DNA of 64,000 nt from Amia ocellicauda (lineage: Eukaryota > Chordata > Actinopteri > Amiiformes > Amiidae), in assembly GCF_036373705.1 (NCBI RefSeq), contig NC_089867.1, positions 10,441,001-10,505,000 of the forward strand. The letters run 5' to 3'. Made by a program: the position numbers and the translations under genes. Within the stretch, counting starts at the first letter, position 1, and each line of letters begins with the position of its first letter. This document shows positions 60,822 through 64,000 of the stretch, piece after piece. Under the pieces are notes generated by a model that saw only the letters and a program-made list of their open reading frames with translations, searched no databases and was not told the DNA's origin.

Positions 60822-61925
60822 TCGGTATCCTTAAATCTATATGAAAGGCAGAGAGCAGATTGCCATGTCCCAAGACGAACATTCTGCCTGTAAAGCTAAC
60901 AGAGGTAGGGCTCCATTAAGCAAGTGACAGGCACACTAATATATGACACCCCTCTCCTCTACAAAACGTATATCCACTAAGGTCTTATAGCACTTTACAG
61001 AGGATTTTAGTTTTTTCTTAGGGTATTCATTCTGGTAAAACCTGCTGAATTACGCAGAGAGAGAGAGTGAGAAAGGGAGCGAGAGAAAGGGGGGGGGATG
61101 CATTGTGTTATGAATTATAATTACTTAGTTGAGGAGAAGCCTTCATCAAGTTAAATAAAACTGGCAGCTCACGACAAGGAAAATAACAATGAGTAATATG
61201 AAAACATTCTTAGATACAATGCTGAGGATTGATACAGAGGGTGGGAGGATGTGACCTTTCTCTATGTATATTTTTTTAATTGTAGTGCATCTGTCAGTCC
61301 ACCCCCTAGCCCCTTGTTTTTCTTCCCCCCCAGTACCAACTTATAACTTGGTTTCAAGGCATCAAGGCACGTACAGAGAAAGAACAGTGAGGGCTGAAGA
61401 CCAGTGTCCCACCTGACTAGCGAGTCAGATGCTTATACTAACAAGCCATTTGGTCTTGGCGGGTTGAGCTGGGATTGAGAAATTTACACCAGCACTCTTG
61501 AGGGATTTACATAACAGAGCTCACTGTGGAGAGATGAACAGGATTAACACCCGACGGTTTTGAGATGGTGTGTGTCTTTGGACAGAGGGAAACAGAATGT
61601 TTAGTAGACCTAGAAGTATTTAGATAGTGGGAATCTTTCTTTGCTTGTTTGCATGATATCAAGGTGCACTGACAAGTGAAAAGAGAATTGAGTCTCAATA
61701 CTCTGCATAAAACAAAACAAGTACAATTCATCACACATGAAATGCCTTTCTATGGGAGTTAGATTGATTGGTTGTAAGAAACACATTCACAAGGTTAGAA
61801 TCTACTTAGAACTAAACAGCATGGTAATACTGAAGGGACACATCTGATCGCAGGTTTTTAATATCAGTTAACAGGCACTTGGGTATAACAAAAGAAAGGC
61901 AAGCACTTTTAGTATGCAGGTATTG

Positions 61926-61960
61926 TAGTATAGTGGATAACACCCGAGCTATGATGCTTA
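61926..61960 (+). repeat. Possible tRNA-like SINE head fragment
   Basis: GTAGTATAGTGGATAACACC resembles the A-box half of a tRNA (Asp/Glu type) or of a tRNA-derived SINE. No B box follows, so it is not a tRNA gene. Confidence 0.25.
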
Positions 61961-62278
61961 AATAATATTGTACAATTGCTTGATCACTGTGGCTGTGCCT
62001 GTCTTACACTTTTGATCACAGTTTCATATTTCATATTCTTGTATGTTTTGTTTTTCTTTCTACCAGTAAATTATCTATTTTTAAGCATCATTGAATTACA
62101 TTATTAGCAACCCACATTTGAAAATATGTATTGTAAATACATGATTCATTTGACTGTCATATTTCCATTTGACTAGTTCTCACTATATCCAGAATTGTCA
62201 TTATATTTCATAGCAGGCAGTCTTATCAAGGAAAACTTACACTATATCATTTTTTAATTATATATAATTATCCACTTA

Positions 62279-62380
62279 TACAGGTGGATTTTAACTGGAG
62301 CAAACTTGGTACAACAGCAGTGTCCCTTGCCTGCGATTGAACCCACAACCCTCTGCTCAGGAGTCCACACTGCTGCTGTA
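62279..62380 (-). repeat. tRNA-derived SINE, deleted copy
   Basis: On the minus strand it carries the B-box-like GTGGGTTCAATCGCAGGC, then GCTGTTGTACC, and a tail matching the SINE at 15640-15795. The CTTGAGCAAGG part of the body is deleted and the head is truncated. Confidence 0.65.
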
Positions 62381-63178
62381 TTTGTTGTGTGTTTATGTCA
62401 TTTTTATACAGGTCCTAGACTTGAATATATGTTCATTCCAGACCAAACAGTGAGAGAAGCTGTGTAGGTGTGATAGATGGGGATGATTTTCACATGAATT
62501 ATTTTTTGACTGAGTAGTTCCCTATTCACAGACCTATATCATTTATCAATACACTGCTTACAATATCGTTGAACATACTGCTCATTGTGCAACCTTTTTT
62601 TTTGTATTTATTTCTTTTTTTTTGGTGAATAAGACAAGTACTTGAACAAATTGATCAAAAGTCAAACATTCCTATGAACTTGAAAAATGAAAATCTCAAT
62701 TTAAACATATTGAATTTTCTCAGAGTGACGGAGTGGTGTTGCTGTTTGCATGTTGTACTTATGATAAGAAAAAATCTCATGGATCTCATGTGATGTCCAG
62801 TCCATTAGTGTTGCATCACGTTCATCCAAACTGCTTTATAATTAATTGTGCTCTCTGAAATACCATCCGTGGTTGAGTCAATTAAAAAGACAGTGGCACT
62901 CAGGCTGTTTTTTCTGTTTCATCCTCTCTCTTGGATCACCTAGGCAGTTGTGAACATGTGATCCACAGGTCAACACTGATGAGCAAACAATGTCTTTGCA
63001 TTGAAGGCATGATGATGCATTTTCAGATGTTTCAGTTTGGTAAACAATATTGGTCCATGGCCAATATACCAGAATTTGTCAAATGTTTGTACAGTAATAT
63101 AGTTTGGAGTTGTGCCTATCACTGGGAACTGGACAAAAAAAAAGCCTTATGAAGCCTATGTTTTTTGACTATGTAGTA

Positions 63179-63472
63179 CAGTGGTTCCAAGCTAGATTTT
63201 GTTCCAAGTGAGATCTCAATTTCCTCATTGAACTAATAATTTCCCTAGTCAGAGCTTATTAATAATTTTAAACTGTTAGAGATGTCAGGTTAAATATTAA
63301 AGTGTATAAGGCACCTGTATTCTCTAACATTTTGTAAGTTAATCCATTTTAAAAGTTGAATGATTATAATTATAATTCAATTAAGGATTCAATTAATGAA
63401 AGAGTGCAGTTGGATCAAAAAACAGCAGGACAGTGAGTTCCCAGGACCAGGGTTGGGAACCATTGGTGTAGT
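63179..63472. mobile_element. CAGTGGTTC-type hAT MITE, copy 2
   Basis: Starts CAGTGGTTCC and ends with GGACCAGGGTTGGGAACCATTG, whose reverse complement matches the start of copy 1 at 14854. Flanking 8-mers ATGTAGTA and GTGTAGTG agree at six of eight positions, fitting an eroded 8-bp duplication. The element is about 294 bp with no coding capacity. Confidence 0.72.
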
Positions 63473-64000
63473 GACTGGCTGTTTAGTTGACTTTTTACTT
63501 TTATTTGTGCATACTGCACAGGGAGATGGAATATTTGCTCACCTCAAACAGGTTCTTGATGTAGACTGTGAAGTTCAGAATAAGATTAATACAAGTTTGT
63601 AACATGGACAAAATATCAGAAGTGTTCACACTATTTGACTGAATCCAATTATGATGCAGAACTTTCACAGCAAAGAACATTCTCTCAACCTTGATGAAAC
63701 ACTTATAATGTCCGATATGCACCTCTTTGTGCGTTTCCGATCACGTTTATTCTGGCCTGAGAGTTTCACATTTTGTGCATTTTTACTGAAATTCCAGACT
63801 AACGAGATTTATTCTGAATGTTTTTTTAATGGACATATTTATTAGACTGTCATATAACTCATATAAAGGTGTAAAATTAAACCAAGGTGATAGGGAGTAA
63901 TGTACTGCCTCAATAAATAGGCGGACAAGGAGGGCCCAATTTAACTGACATAATACCAAAATAGTTTATTCAGCTACCACGAAGTGCTCCGTAGATGGTC
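63473..64000. other. Right window edge, non-coding
   Basis: No exon or element recognised; the frames of 60-80 codons look random. Confidence 0.5.

Overview
The window is vertebrate nuclear DNA, almost certainly from a ray-finned fish. It carries four multi-exon protein genes with canonical GT-AG introns, and its repeats are Tc1/mariner elements, hAT- and Harbinger-like MITEs, a tRNA-derived SINE and a CR1/L2-type LINE scrap, as is typical of fish genomes. There are no bacterial-style operons, CRISPR arrays or intact viral genes. The gene order CMTM8(+) - CMTM7(+) - CMTM6(-) - DYNC1LI1(-) matches the human 3p22.3 block, so this is conserved synteny.

Layout. 1-2.9 kb: AT-rich intergenic DNA with a decayed Tc1 copy (793-1737) and a possible small minus-strand exon (2374-2430). 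2.9-9.35 kb: CMTM8, four coding exons, 174 aa. 9.35-12.8 kb: intergenic, with a palindromic MITE at 11842-12020. 12.8-19.9 kb: CMTM7, five coding exons, 159 aa; intron 1 holds a hAT-type MITE and a SINE, and intron 3 is mostly one Tc1 element. 19.9-22.55 kb: the convergent CMTM7/CMTM6 tail region, holding an internally deleted Tc1 element. 22.55-36.1 kb: CMTM6 on the minus strand, 189 aa, with a long 3' UTR, an 8.65-kb intron and probably a non-coding first exon. 36.5-45.2 kb: DYNC1LI1 on the minus strand, 13 coding exons, 508 aa. 45.3-64 kb: no recognisable protein gene; it has microsatellites, MITE and SINE copies, and splice-like signals at 51.3, 52.0 and 53.4 kb that could belong to an unannotated transcript.

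The three CMTM genes encode four-pass MARVEL-domain membrane proteins. They share exon boundaries (first intron in phase 0 after AEI/AQV/AEL; second exon 58, 58 or 59 codons), as expected for old tandem duplicates, one of them now inverted. By family knowledge, CMTM6 stabilises PD-L1 at the cell surface, CMTM8 promotes EGFR internalisation and CMTM7 acts in receptor trafficking. DYNC1LI1 is a dynein-1 subunit that binds cargo adaptors and is linked by position only.

The most unusual observations are a GC-rich TGCGCA-repeat palindrome shared by the CMTM7 and CMTM6 promoters, a three-copy palindromic MITE family with 3-bp target duplications, and a ~700-bp inverted-repeat element in CMTM6 intron 1 that repeats a GTGGGCTTA motif inside its ends. 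I found no clear sign of a wholly new biological system.
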